Below are positions 1-12,600 of a stretch of DNA of 64,000 nt, piece by piece. Under the pieces are notes generated by a model. The model saw nothing but the letters and a program-made list of their open reading frames with translations, searched no databases and was not told the DNA's origin. The stretch comes from Hypericum androsaemum (Eukaryota; Streptophyta; Magnoliopsida; Malpighiales; Hypericaceae). The position numbers and the translations under genes were made by a program. The stretch covers positions 19,547,619 to 19,611,618 of the forward strand of contig OZ023182.1 in the NCBI GenBank assembly GCA_963995505.1. Direction: 5' to 3'. Numbering within the stretch: position 1 is the first letter of the stretch; each line of letters starts with the position of its first letter.

Positions 1-1429
1 GACACACTCACACCGGTCTTTCAAGACAACCGTAGATTAATATGTGTTTTTTTTTAAACAAAAAAAAATATGTTGAATCTACGGTTGTACCTTTAATATG
101 ATTAATATGTGTTGAATGGTAGTAGAATGTAATCAGGCGAATGTACCTTTATCTACATTGAGTGATGACTTGGAACTGTGACAGCCTTAAGCTGCGGATA
201 ACTAGCAGCAGCAGAAGTTTAGGACTGGAAATTTCACCATACATGTGACATATGTTAAGTTGGCATTAAAGTCGTCTTCTATTATCCTTTTTCTATCTCC
301 GTCCTTCACATGTACGTCAAAATATGGATGAAAGAGAGAGAAAATAGCGGAAATCTTCAAATATCTATGGTCCATTCGTCTTTATTCGATCAATCATATT
401 CCAAACTCAGAGAAATCCAATGGTTGTAGAGCAGGCGTCCAATCTTTAATTAGAGAATTTTAAGAGTGAGAAAAATTGATAATTTTACGGTGGTCTTTTC
501 ATATCAAGTGTTTATATATGACCCATTAATCTTTCAAAAAACTTAGAGAAAATGAACCTTATAAGATCCACCATAAGATTGTCACTTGGTAAATTTTTTA
601 TCACTACTATGCCAAATCATAATTGTAGAAGGACCATTGTAAAATTTATGCCCGAATAGCCATTAATTTGTGGATATTAAGAACCGGGAGAGCCATTTTT
701 CACTTTCATTAGGTTGGTTCCCCGTTATGACAATAAGTAGGATAACGTAAGAGTCTACGAGTCCAAAACTCAAAACACTACATTTGAATATTGCCCTTTA
801 AATTTATCTTAAATCTTACAATTTTTCATTTGCATATATATATAATTAATATTCAGTCTCTTGAGATCTATAGAATCAAAAAATATGTATCCAGATTGAT
901 ACAATATCATAAACACAGTCAAAAGTCAACAAATCACAAATCTTCAATCGAGAGGTAGACATATTTGGTCCAAGTTGGGGGCAATATGCCCATAAAAAAT
1001 CATAATAATAAGAAATTAAAGGTTTAACCCGCTAAAATTATGTGTTTGTCCTACAACTATAATTGATCTACAAGACAATCCTTATTGTCACTAATATTTT
1101 GCTCCTAGGTATTAAAATTCCGAAGTCTGCTCTTGATAGACTGAATAATTTTATAGGTGGTCATTCTGAGTGATAATGTTTAGAATACTGACTTCAATAA
1201 AGAAAAAACAAACGACCCTTATAAAACGCACCATAAAATTCCCAAATCATATTTGTGAAGCAACATCATAAATTTTTGGCATTGACCGTAGGTACAGCTC
1301 AAGTTTGACCAAGCTTTCTTAATTAGTGCTCATCATCCACTTGTTTAGAAATCCTAAATTACTCATCCCGAAATCACTATCAAGTAAGACCAAGCAAGAT
1401 TATTTAATAAGGTAAAAGGTAAAATAAAA
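1..1429. other. AT-rich intergenic DNA
   Basis: No open frame of note, no RNA gene and no repeat with clear ends was seen. The right part may hold the outer end of the 3' LTR of the copia element that follows, but with only one LTR present its outer boundary cannot be fixed. Confidence 0.5.
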
Positions 1430-1708
1430 TTACCGAGATAAGGAGACGAAGCCCATCAGAAGAAAATAGTCGCAAGTGTAAAAGTTTGAGGAGAAATTGT
1501 TTTGGATTTTAGGAAAATGGGAAAGGAAGAAGAACATGGAACAAGATGTCCTTAAGAGGAAAACCCTTCTCTCTCTCCTGGAGGAAAGTATCTCCCCTTT
1601 TCTTATATTTACAATTCTAATGAATGTTAGGATATATACACATTTCCCTGTCAGCAAATAAGAAGAAGTGAAAAACAATATACGTGGGCTCCTGAGCTCA
1701 TCATGGGC

Positions 1709-2287
1709 TTATGTTGTTGCATTCAAGTGTGGCCCATTTTCCTTAGATAATTTAACTCCTTTCTTCACTCCCCCATAAGTTGGAATGTGTATATTACACA
1801 TGCCCAACTTGGATAAAAGATAGAAATGACGTTGATGAAGGAGGGACTTGGTAAAGATATCTGCTGGCTCCTCTTCAATATCGATGTGAAAAAGCTTAAG
1901 AATGCCCAATTGAATCTTTTCACGAACAACCTGACAATCAATCTCGATGTGCTTCGTCCGTTCATGAAAAACGGGATTCTCGGCAATATAAATTGCTAAT
2001 TGACTGTCACAGAAAACCAAACTGGGACCATCCGTAGGAACACGAAGATCATTGAGCAGATAGCGTAACCATTGCAGTTCATGCGTTACTGATGCAAGAG
2101 CTCGATATTCAGCTTCCGATGATGAACAAGAAATAGTAGTTTGCTTCTTGGTCTTCCAGGATACGAGTGAACTACCAAAGAATACTGCAAAACCAGTGAC
2201 AGATCTACGAGTACCTTCGCATTTGCCAATCACTATCGCAATATGCTTTAAGCTTAAAATCAGAGGTAGTAGAGAATGAAATACCAT
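1709..2287 (-). pseudogene. copia RNase H domain (element A)
   Basis: This frame carries the Ty1-copia RNase H signature: the TTISCSSSEAEYRALA stretch, then the WLRYLLNDL block, and FCDSQLAIYIAENPVFHERTKHIEID with its catalytic acidic residues in the FCDSQ and HIEID parts. It ends at the C-terminal HIPTYGG, where the coding region runs into the polypurine tract as is normal for this clade. The domain is separated from the reverse transcriptase by a frameshift near 2205-2287, so no full polyprotein could be made. It is a relic of element A rather than a host gene. Confidence 0.9.
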
Positions 2288-3215
2288 ATCTTGGATTTTC
2301 TTTGAGATATCGAAGCACCCTGTAGGCAGCCTTGAGATGTAAACCAGTAGGAGCTGCCATAAATTGACTCAATTGTTGAACTACATAACTAATGCCGGGT
2401 CTGGTATTGGTTAGATAAATAAGCCTGCCAACCAATTGGCGATATTTGGATGATGTAACTAGTATATCAGGATATAGAATGCAATCATCCTCATCTACAA
2501 TTTCTGATGGAGAAGTGTGCAGAATAGGCTCATCGGAAAAAGTTGCAGACAATTCATCTAATAAAACTCCATCAGTATTGTTCAATCTGCAGTTGTATTC
2601 CATCGGAGTGGCAATAGGTTTACATTCTATGTAACCTGTATCAGTGAGCAACTGCAGTGTATACTTTGTCTGACTTAGATGAAGACAATCAGATTGACGA
2701 GCGACTTCGAGACCAAGAAAATATTTCAAGTTGCCAAGGTCTCTGATTTTGAACTGAGTATGCAGATAGGACTTGATCTTGTTGATGACCAAGATATCAT
2801 TCCCTGTGATCACGATATCATCAACATAAACCAAGATAGCTATGTAATAATTGTCTGTGGATTGGACAAATAGAGAATGATCAGACTGGGATTGAACAAA
2901 ATCAGCTTGAATCAAAGCACGAGTCAGCTTTGCAAACCATTGTCAGCTTGCTTGTTTTAATCCATAGAGAGACTTCTTTAATCTATACACCTTCCCTTTG
3001 TCAGCTGCAGAAATTGATAATCCTGGTGGCAATTGCATATAAACTTCTTCCTCAAGGTCACTATTGAGAAAAGCATTATGAACATCAAGCTGAATCAAAT
3101 ACCAATTTTTGCTAACTACAACAGCTATAAGCAAGCGAACTGTTGTTAGTTTAGCAATCGGACAAAAAGTATCTAAGAAATTTACCCTGAACGCTTGTGT
3201 GTAGCCTTTCGCCAC
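2205..3215 (-). pseudogene. copia reverse transcriptase domain (element A)
   Basis: Two adjacent minus-strand frames form one reverse transcriptase. The upstream part (3215-2943) begins with the typical VAKGYTQ-like start and ends in YGLKQAS. The downstream part (2915-2205) has the YVDD catalytic box followed by IGNDILVINKIK and the FLGLEVARQ block. The break at about 2916-2942, immediately after YGLKQAS, is a stop/frameshift. The domain is recognisable and reasonably long, but cannot be translated through. Confidence 0.9.
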
Positions 3216-3602
3216 TAGACGACTTTGTGTCTCTCAATAGACCCGTCTGTGTTGTATTTGACTTTGTAAACTTATTTACAGCCAATGCATTTCTTGTCAC
3301 TCGGCAGAGTAACCAAGTCCCATATGTGATTCGCTTCTAGTGCCTTCAATTCCATGTTCATTGCGTAAACCCAGTGTTCATGTCCACAAGCATCTTTATA
3401 AGTGGTTGGTTCATGTGTTCTAAGTAAGGTAATACTAAAAGCTCTATGAGAAGCTGATAAACTAGATAAAGAAAGAAATCAGAGATAGGATAAGGACGAT
3501 AAGGACTGAACGTGTCTTTACTTGGAGAATAATTGATGAGCCTGGGTATCAGATTACATAAGTAATCTTCAAGGTAACTTGGGGCCCTTCTTACCCTGAA
3601 GG

Positions 3603-4931
3603 TTAAAACTGTACATCCAAAGGTTGCAACCTCTCCTCAGGTAATGCAGGTGAAGATGTATCCATGTTATGTGCAGGTGAGAGTGGTGAACTATGAGAAA
3701 TGATGTATGTGGAGTGAGACGCAGGTGAATGGATAGGAGAAGGAGAATCTACAGGGACAGAATGCATTATGGCAGAGTGTGATGGATCTTCTGTGCGATC
3801 CTCAGTGAGAGGAGTGATAAATGGCTGTGAAATAGAAGCTAGATCATAGGGAATATAGACTAAAGGATCATACAAGTGACTGTTTTGAAACGAAAAAATA
3901 TCCTCATGGAAAATTACATCCCTTGACAGGACAACTCTATGACTTTGAAGGTCATAGATTTTCTATCTTTTTACCTAAAAGGAATGCCTAAAAAGATATA
4001 TTGCCTTAATCTTGGAGCAAATTTGGTTCTATGATTTGCTATAGTAGAAGCATAACATAGATATTCAAAGACCCGTAAATGATCTAACTTGGGTGGTTTG
4101 TTAAAAAGAACTTCATAAGGCATTTTGTTCTTCAAAACAGTTGAAGGTGTTCGATTTATCAAGTATGTAGCATAGAGTATGCAGTCACTCCAGAATATAA
4201 GGGGTAAATGTGCATGAATGATAAGTACTCTAGCTACGTTAAGTAAATATTGATGTTTTCTTTCTACCCTACCATTTTATTGTGGAGTATACACGTAGCT
4301 CATTTCATGAATTATGCCCTTTTGTTGGAAAAAAATTTTGAGCATAAACTCAGTACTTCGATATGTTCTAATGCATTTTATGCGTTTGTTAAACTATGTT
4401 AAGACAAATTCATAGAAATGAGTTAAGTGTTGTGAAACTTCTGTTTTAGATTTCATCAAAAATACCCAAATGGTCCTAATATAATCATCAAGTAAATGTC
4501 AAGAAGAATTGATATCCGTTATAAGATGGAAGATGAAACTTGCCCCAAATGTCAACATGGATTAGATCAAAAGTAGAAGTAGCTATAGAGGAACTAAGAG
4601 GAAAAGATAAATATTTCTGCTTAGAAAGGTGACAAACCTCGCATTGTCTATCCAAATTGGAAGAAATAAAAGGATGGATATGCTGCAACATCTGTAATTT
4701 GACAGCAGAGAGATGACCTAAACGTGTATGCCAAAGATCAAAATCATTGTGTATGAGTTGTAGCGTGTTGAATGATGGATGAGGACTAAGGAGATATACA
4801 TTTGGATGCTCAGCTTTGACGATATATAGCCCATTTTTTTCCTTGGCATCACCAATCATTCTCAAAGTATGAGGGTCATGTATAAGACACGAACCAGCTT
4901 TGAAGTTAAGTGACAGTTTTCTAGACCTCAA
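3603..4931 (-). pseudogene. copia integrase and linker remnants (element A)
   Basis: The frame at 4931-4488 has the gag-pre-integrase/zinc-binding pattern WHTRLGHLS followed by CEVCHLSKQ, that is the HHCC-type integrase N-terminus, then FDLIHVDIWG at the start of the catalytic core. The frame at 4162-3971 ([19 protein letters not shown]) is the end of the core domain, with the typical [11 protein letters not shown] that follows it. The frame at 3875-3603 is the proline/serine-rich linker between integrase and reverse transcriptase. The stretch between 4162 and 4488 contains stops and is degraded. These are parts of element A. Confidence 0.85.
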
Positions 4932-5355
4932 AAAAGCTTACTAATGGAAATCAAATTAAAGCTAAAAGATGGAACATATAGGACATCTGTCAGTAATAAA
5001 TGTGGATTAAGTTGGACCTTTCCTATATGAGTGGCACATGCAAAATGTCCATTGGGAAGTCCTAAGTGGACATGAGATAGAGGAGAACATGATAGAAATG
5101 ACTCAAAAGAACATGATATGTAATGGCCCTTGATTCAATGATCCACTTACCATGGAATGAAGAATATGATGACAGAGAAATATGAGACCTAAGCTTACCA
5201 GACATAGGCATGACATGATTAACAAAAGAAGAAGATGATCTTGGGGGAAGATCTGGGTTAAAGACTGCTGCAGAAGCAACATTCACAGCAAGAGAGAGAC
5301 CATGAACACTGTTGGAAGGAGCAGCATGTTGCACAATTGACAACAAACCACTATA

Positions 5356-6365
5356 CTAATCTGGGGACAAACATAAGCGGCTCAATTTCTCTGCCAAGTT
5401 CTTAGATTCAACATCATGTGCCTGGGGAGCTGCAGCATTTTGAAAGCGATTAGTATTCTGATAGCCAGCAGAAGTACTAGAATTTCCATAGTTAGATGAT
5501 CCTTGGCTCCTGAACCTCCAGTTTGGATGGTAACCATGCTTTTTGAAGCATTTATCCACGGTGTGTCCAACCCCATTACAAAAAGTATACTCCGGCTTCC
5601 TAGAATTGTCCCAAGACCTTTTATAACCAGAGGCTTGAGCAGCAAAACAAGTCACATCTGATGCATTCTCAACAGCAGATAGATGATTAGCAACATAAGA
5701 AACGAGTGAAACATGTGCAGTGTTCATGGAATCCACAGAAATTTGCCTCTCTTGTTGTTGGACCAGATAGAGCACTCGACTAATCGGAGGCATAGGATCC
5801 ATAAGTAAAATCTGTTGTCTAGTAGTAGCATAACTATCATTCAAGCCTTGAAGAAACACAATAATCAGGTCATTTTCTCTGTATTGAGTGACAACTCGAT
5901 ACAATTCACAATTACCACAATCAGCCAAGGGATTACATCTACAACGAGGTGATGGTCGGAACTGGGTCAGTTGATCCCACAAATTCCTAAAGTGAGTGAA
6001 ATAAGCATTGACAGTACGACCACCTTGGTTAAGAGAATGGATCACCAGTTGAATACCAGCTATTCTAACAGCATCCCCTCTACCAAAACGATCACAGAGA
6101 TCCTTCCAAATATTAGACACATTCTCAAAATAAAGTAAACTTTGATGGATCTCAGGCTCAACTGATCTCAATATCCAAATCACAATCATGGTGTTACAAC
6201 GCTCCCAATTAGCGTATTGAGGATCATTCAAAGCCGGCATCAGAGTAGTGCCATCAATAAAACCCAATTTGTTCTTAGATATAAGAGCAAACTTCAAATC
6301 CCTGCTCCACGCATGAAAATTGATACTACCTTTCAGAAGTGGAGTAACAAGCCCATTTCTTTAAT
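5356..6365 (-). pseudogene. copia gag (element A)
   Basis: The open frame from 6297, extendable to about 6365, starts in the retrotransposon gag N-terminal block (SINFHAWSRDLKFALISKN), then has NDPQYANWERCNTMIVIWI and the LYFENVSNIWKDLCDRFG part of the UBN2/gag family. A zinc-knuckle-like CNGVGHTVDKCFKKHG (CX4HX4C with one cysteine displaced) is near the end. The frame is 313 residues, close to the usual size of the gag part, so this is the best preserved piece of element A. It stops at 5356 before the protease. Confidence 0.85.
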
Positions 6366-6380
6366 CTATGAAATTTAGAG

Positions 6381-6646
6381 CCGGTTACCTCTCTTAAAAA
6401 TATTTTCGTGTTTCAATTTTTAAAAAAATATTTTCTATGAAATTGCCGTTTAACATCCCAAAAGAAAATGTCAAACAGATACAGCTTAAACGGCGTCGTC
6501 CTACAGTACAGAAGCTTCTCCCGCAAGCTGAAACCACCGGAAACCCCACCACCGCTTTGGCGGGCAGTTGATCGAAAATCAAATAGAAAAAAGAGCGAAG
6601 AAGAAAACAGAAAAAAAAGCCAAACAGAGAAAGAGGAAGGGTCGCG
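6381..6646 (+). promoter_or_regulatory. LIG4 upstream region / 5' UTR
   Basis: This short stretch lies between the truncated copia gag and the LIG4 start codon. It has no clear TATA box, as is common for housekeeping genes, and contains purine-rich 5' UTR-like sequence (GAAGAAAAC and related runs) just before the start. The intergenic space left for a promoter is only about 270 bp unless transcription begins inside the copia remnant. Confidence 0.45.
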
Positions 6647-9600
6647 ATGGGGGATGTGGAGACGAAGTTCAGCGTGATGGTGTCGCTGTTCGAGTGGATA
6701 CAAAGAAGCAAGCAGGCGGCGAAGAAGCGGTCGAAGCTGCGCAAGTTCCTCGACACCTTCTGCAACCCTAGCGATTACTTCGGCCCCGTGCGGCTCCTCC
6801 TCCCTGGCCTCGACCGCGAGCGCGGCTCCTACGGCCTCAAGGAGTCCGTCCTCGCTACCTCCCTCGTCGACGCCCTCGGCATGTCCCGCGACTCCCCCGA
6901 CGCCCTCCGCCTCTTCAACTGGCGCAAGGGTGGCGCCGCCACCGGCTCCAACGCCGGCCACTTCGCCCTCGTCGCCGCCGAGGTTCACGCTTTGCTATTC
7001 TTTCTTTTCGTTATATTTTGGTTTTTTTCCTTTTTCTAGGTGGAAGAAATAAGTTATTTGGCTCAACCAGATTGATTAATTAGTTACTCGTGACGTCGAT
7101 TGCTTATCTGAAAAATTGATAGATTAGGCGACGGGCTTATTGGTTTAGCGATTATTATGGAACTCTTAGAAGAGGTTTTAGCTTGACTCGCAATCATTGA
7201 TTCCCTACGGATCCCATCCGCTTACAATAGAAATGAGAGGTGAAAGCATACATTGTGCGTTTAGTGAACGAATTCTAGTACCGTGATTACTTTGTTTTGT
7301 CATTGTATCTGAGATACTAAGTCTAGAATTGTGTGTTCACATTTGGTTTTGGAGCATAAGAGATGGTGCCTTGCCTTGTTTCTAATAGGTATTACAACGT
7401 AGACAAGGAATGGCTTCAGGTGGTCTAACGATCAAGGAGCTGAATGAGTTGCTTGACCGCCTGGCTTCTAGTGAAAGCAGGTAATTGTTTACCATTTTGC
7501 TTGTTTCTTATAGTAATTTATGCTTTTGCTTGTCAGTGAAAATTTTTATCTTAAATTTGAAACTATCTATTGTGGCAATGATCGTGTAGGTGACGATGAC
7601 ATTGATGTTTTAATTGACAGAAAGAAGAAGTTAAATTGATGATCAGTTTTTCTATTTGACAAATTTTGAATAAACTACAGAACTACGCTCAAGTTGAGAG
7701 CATTTTCTATGTTGTTGGTTGTTCAATCTGTGGATTACTTGTTGTCTGGATATTGTAATAGGAATGGGAAGCCCAGAGCAAGTTTCCCTTGGGAGAGAAA
7801 ACATGGTTTTTCGATGAAGTTACGAAACAATATGAGATCTAACTGTAATTTATTTCAAGAAACAGAGTTCTGATTTTTTTTATTGAAAGCCAGATTGAGA
7901 TATTATCCGTAGTGGAAGTAAGGGCAAAACATCTTTTTGGGAGTATGCGATTTCAACAGCTAACTCTGACTTTATGGCCAATCTCTTATTTTTCTACACT
8001 TAAACCCAAAGGTCCCGGTGGATATGCTTCACTTCAGTTTTCAACTATTCCTAGTTGGTCTCAAAAAGTTTTGGTGATATTGTACGATCTGTATGCGACA
8101 CTACCTGCTAATTATTTTTCTTGCAATTTGATTGTGGCATCTATTTGATACAGGACTGAGAAGACATCTGTTATTTCTAGTTTAATCAAGAAGACAAATG
8201 CCCAGGAAATGAAATGGATCATCATGATAATTCTCAAAGGTGGTGGCTGATGAACATCTGCACATTTTTTTCTGCTCTTATAAATTAAATTTCAACTTGT
8301 TTTTCTCTTGCAGATTTGAAGTTGGGTATTAGTGAAAAGACTATATTTCATGAATTCCATCCTGATGCTGAAGATTTGTTTAATGTCACTTGTGACCTGA
8401 AGTTGGTTTGTGAGAAGCTGAGGGATCGAAGTAAAAGGCATAAGCGCCAGGTGTGCTACGAACTGTACTTTGACCATTTTGCAACCCCTAAAGTATTTGA
8501 ATTTAAAATTCGACGGCAGGAATGTATTCATTCTTTTGCATGGTTTATGTTCCACAAACAAAATGTAGGGGAACAGAAGAGCTGTTAAAGGGGAGGAGTC
8601 CAACTTTAATGATTTGATGGATGGACTCGAATAGAATTTTGTCCTCTTGGCCAGATGGATCTAATTTTCTAATGTTTGGACTGTGTAGAGAAGGGTATTT
8701 GCTCTATGTGATGTTTATGGTACAACCTTTTGATGCTTTCTTATAAATATTTTTAAATTTTGCCCGCAAGCTAATTGGTGAGCACTAAAACTCCCATTAT
8801 AGGGTTTTTTTTCAATACCTTATAATGTGGAGGTACTTAATTAGTTAGTACCTACACCTTTAAGAATTATAAGGTCTAAGTCATTTCAATACGTTTTCTT
8901 AAATTCTTTACTCCAATAACTCTGTGTTTGTAGGTACTTAATTAGTTAGTTGAATTTTGAAATTTTTTATATCTTGCCAAAAGAGAAGACCTTCACCGAC
9001 GGGGAAAGACTGAACAATTTGAGACTACACCACCCTTTGTTCAGGCAATGAAGCTGTCCATTGTGTCTTTCTTCCCAGAGAAAGAGAATCTTTCAGTAGC
9101 TTTAGAAAATGATAAATGTCACATGTATGAATTGGACAATTAGCTTGATTGCTAGAAGCGTTTTCCGGTTAAAGAATGTAATTCAAAGGCGTCATTATGT
9201 TGCAGGATATTGAAGTTGGTAAGGCTGTACGCCCACAGCTTGCCAATAGAGTCAGCGATGCCCATGCTGCATGGAAAAAGGTCTTTCTCTACCACGGATT
9301 AGCTGACTTTTTATTGTCTATTAAATGAGTAATATGTTTGTAAGTTTGTTGAACCTGCCATTATGAGTTCTGCAACCTGTTCATCTAGGTTGCTCATGAT
9401 TCTTAAGACATTGTACTGGATGGAGATTATTTGTTGATGTAGTTGGGGGATATTTTAATTGCCCAATATCTATATAATCTGTTTCACTCTTTTAGGTACC
9501 AAATTTTTTTTTTGGTCGAACTTTAGGTACCAAAAATTTAATATCTGTATCTTTGACTCATTCAAAAAAATGTTTGTTACCAATCTAGCTTCATGGCAAA

Positions 9601-12600
9601 GAAGTGGTCGTGGAATGTAAATTTGATGGTGATCGGATCCAAGTGCACAAGAATGGCGCAGAAGTGCACTATTTCTCGAGGTTCAAGCCTTTCATTTATA
9701 TTTGGTTCTCTTTTTTCTTTCCTTCATTACTCAACATACAGTTTAAACAAAACTGGTTTGCTTGGCTTTCTATTCTTCAGTTTCTCTATCAAAGAAAAGC
9801 CAAAGTTTTTTTCTTACTCCTCCATAGCTCCACATTCTTCCAGCCACCATCCCTTTGCTTTTAGTTATCACGAAAAATGCCATAATATAGAAATTTAAGG
9901 CTTGGTGAGGTGGAAGTTTCTATATGGATAGATCAATCTGGTTCAATGCTTGACCTGCTACATCTTTGTAGGAACTTTCTTGACCACTCAGAATATGGAC
10001 CTGCTATGTCAGGCATCATCATGAAAAATGTTATGGCAGAGAGGTAGTGCTCCAACTCTCGCATCTCTTAGTAAGTTGTAATATTACGGACCTCATTCAT
10101 TGATCAATTACAAAGAAAAATCGTATGTTGAATCTTCTGGAGTTTTAAGTTTCTTTGTTTTCTGGTGGCCCCTTTTGCGCTTAAAAAGTCTTTGAAATTG
10201 GCTCATTCACCTCTTTTCATACTAAGTGGCGATCAACCTGAGATCTGTAAACACCTATTTTGTGTGACAAGTTACTAAGATTCTCATTTTCTTTTGGAAG
10301 TCTGTTTATTACTTGATGCACTTTAATCATCTAAATAATATGCCAAAATGCAAATGTTGAGAGACTTTTTCACCTAGGGCTCTTGACAAATCTTGGAATA
10401 GGATCTATCCTGTGCATGCTTTTTTGACGAGTGATTTGTCTGGTATTTTTCAACTCTATGGAACATTTGCTTTGTTCTTCAGGTGTATTCTTGATGGTGA
10501 GATGTTGGTCTGGGACAACTCCTTGAACCGATTCACCGAGTTTGGCGCAAATCAGGAAATAGGTTTTTAATTATACTGCAGATAAAATATTTGTCCCTTC
10601 ATTTTTGTTTCTTCTAGCTTGGCACTCTGTTTCCAATTGCTTTACTTATTGCTTACATCCTTTGCTTTCTTTACTGCTTGTTCATGAGATAACGTTTCTG
10701 GTGGCATTGAGGCACGTTTGCTTTATCTTTCTGCAGCTAAGGTGGCAAAGGATGGGCTAGACAGTCATAGGCAGGTTCACCTTTATACTCTTTTATTTCT
10801 ATCACTTTTGGTTGAAATATGTAGTTCTGCCCTATAAAGGAACCCAAGTTTGTGAATTAAATTTGATGTCTGCTTTTGTGTGCAGTTATGCTGTATCCTT
10901 TTGTTGACTTGGCAAAATATGAGATTGATGGTTCGACAAGTCTACAATGTTGAGAAAAACGGGTTCATTTGTTCTTGTTAACTAACTGAGATGACCAATG
11001 ATCAAGAATTTTGGAACCTTGACTTGCTGCAAAGATGTGGCCTTCGATGTTCTTTATGTTGGAGATACTAGTGTAATTCACCAAAGCTTAAAAGAAAGGC
11101 AAGAACTCCTTCAAAAATTTGTGCAGCCTCTCAAAGGTCGCTTGGAGATATTAGTCCCCAAGGGAGGCCTTAATAGTCATCGTCTTCCAGGTAGATATCA
11201 ACCTAGAGCTGTAATCTTGTATCATATTTTCATGCTGATATTCCACTGCAAAAAGTTCTGCTTCTTAGGAGCGGTAATCGTCGATAGACATCCTCAACAT
11301 GCAGCTTCAAATCATTACAGCTGAAATGACCTGACTAATTTCGTTTAGTGAGTGAATACCTTGTCTTATGATGCTGCAAGTGTGTCCGCAGGATACACAA
11401 ATCTGAATGCATTTTAACAGGTATCGTGTACATATTTTGTACAGTCAGGATCATGATGTTGCATATCCACTTTTTACCTTAAGATATCACTGCTTAGGAT
11501 TCGTCCCTTGGTTCAAGCTATTGGAATTGATGCTTGAAGTTGACAGGCGTACAGTTCAACTACCAGACACTTAATGAGGAGTGTCTCCAGCTAGTTCTTC
11601 AGTAGGCTACTTGTTCTGATTTAGTCAAGAACCCAAGTACTTCTATTAATCAAGGAGATCACAAGTCTAGCTTACTCCATAATGTTCATTCCTTTACAAA
11701 TTGCTTCAATAGAGTACCTAACATATATGCAATTTGAGCCCACAATCCACATTGACCATGGCTGGCTTGTCTTCCAAGTGCACCCGGCAATCATTTATGA
11801 TCGCAATTTTTGTGATATTTGGCTGTTTGTCTCTGTTCTTAAATGACTATATTACGCTGTTGAAATACAGGAGAACCTTGTTGGTCCCTTATTGCTCATG
11901 ATGTGGATGAGGTTGAGAGATTCTACAAAGAAACCATTGAGAACAGGTTAATGTTTTCTTGAATTTTTGGCTTCATGGTCATCTGTATTATTCTTTGTCT
12001 CCATTATCACTTATGGGCAAGCATAGTGGCAGCCGTTAACTGTTTCTTAGTAGGTCTGAGTTCAGATCTAAAACCTTGTACAAGTTCTTTCTGCAATTGA
12101 AGTTTTGAACTAGCATATAATGTCATGTGTGGGACTTGTTTTTCTAGAATCTTCGTCTATTATCAGTTGCTATGTATTCTGATTTATACTATAGGTATGG
12201 TGTATGCTTTGCCTTGGTAATGCCGGCATCTTGGATTAGTATTTCTGATGTGGATATTTGACCAAGTCAGTTGGTGTGAACTCTATTAGAGTTGCATTAT
12301 ATTTTCTTAGTTGATCTTGCATGCTGGTGTTATGTAGGGGAAGGCAGTGATTGCTTTTTCTAGAAATCTTTTCTCCAACTTTTCCAATATTGTTTTGTTT
12401 GTCCACTTAGTATAGGAAATTGTGATGTGTGGAAAGTGTTCCATAATTTTTCCTTTATGTCTGACCTTAGGTTTTTTTTTTCATTCAGAGATGAGGGAAT
12501 AGTGGTAAAAGATCTCGGTTCCAAGTGGGAACCAGGGGATAGAAGTGGAAAATGGATGAAACTGAAGCCTGACTATGTTCGTGCTGGTTCCGACTTGGAT

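Larger units (their letters stand above)
1430..6380 (-). mobile_element. Decayed Ty1-copia retrotransposon A, 5' LTR missing
   Basis: Minus-strand order is gag, protease/gag-pre-integrase, integrase, reverse transcriptase, RNase H, the Ty1-copia order. Gag is at about 6365-5356 with a normal start-region motif (SINFHAWSRDLKFALIS). Integrase pieces are at about 4931-4488 and 4162-3971. Reverse transcriptase is at 3215-2205, with LDVHNAFLNSDLEEEVYMQLPPG, written here as two parts (LDVHNAFL, EEEVYMQLPPG), and the catalytic YVDD in ILVYVDDIVITG. RNase H is at 2287-1709. The frame is broken at least four times, so the element is dead. A purine tract reading ATGGGGGAG (about 1768-1777) marks the polypurine tract, and a 3' LTR would run from about 1767 towards 1430. 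No matching 5' LTR exists beyond 6380, where sequence changes into the LIG4 upstream region. It is therefore a truncated copy whose gag end lies about 270 bp from the LIG4 start codon, pointing away from it. Confidence 0.9.

Noticed and set aside
6413..6988. 191-residue minus-strand frame opposite LIG4 exon 1
   Set aside because: Antisense shadow of the GC-rich first exon; alanine/glycine/glutamate-rich with no family match.
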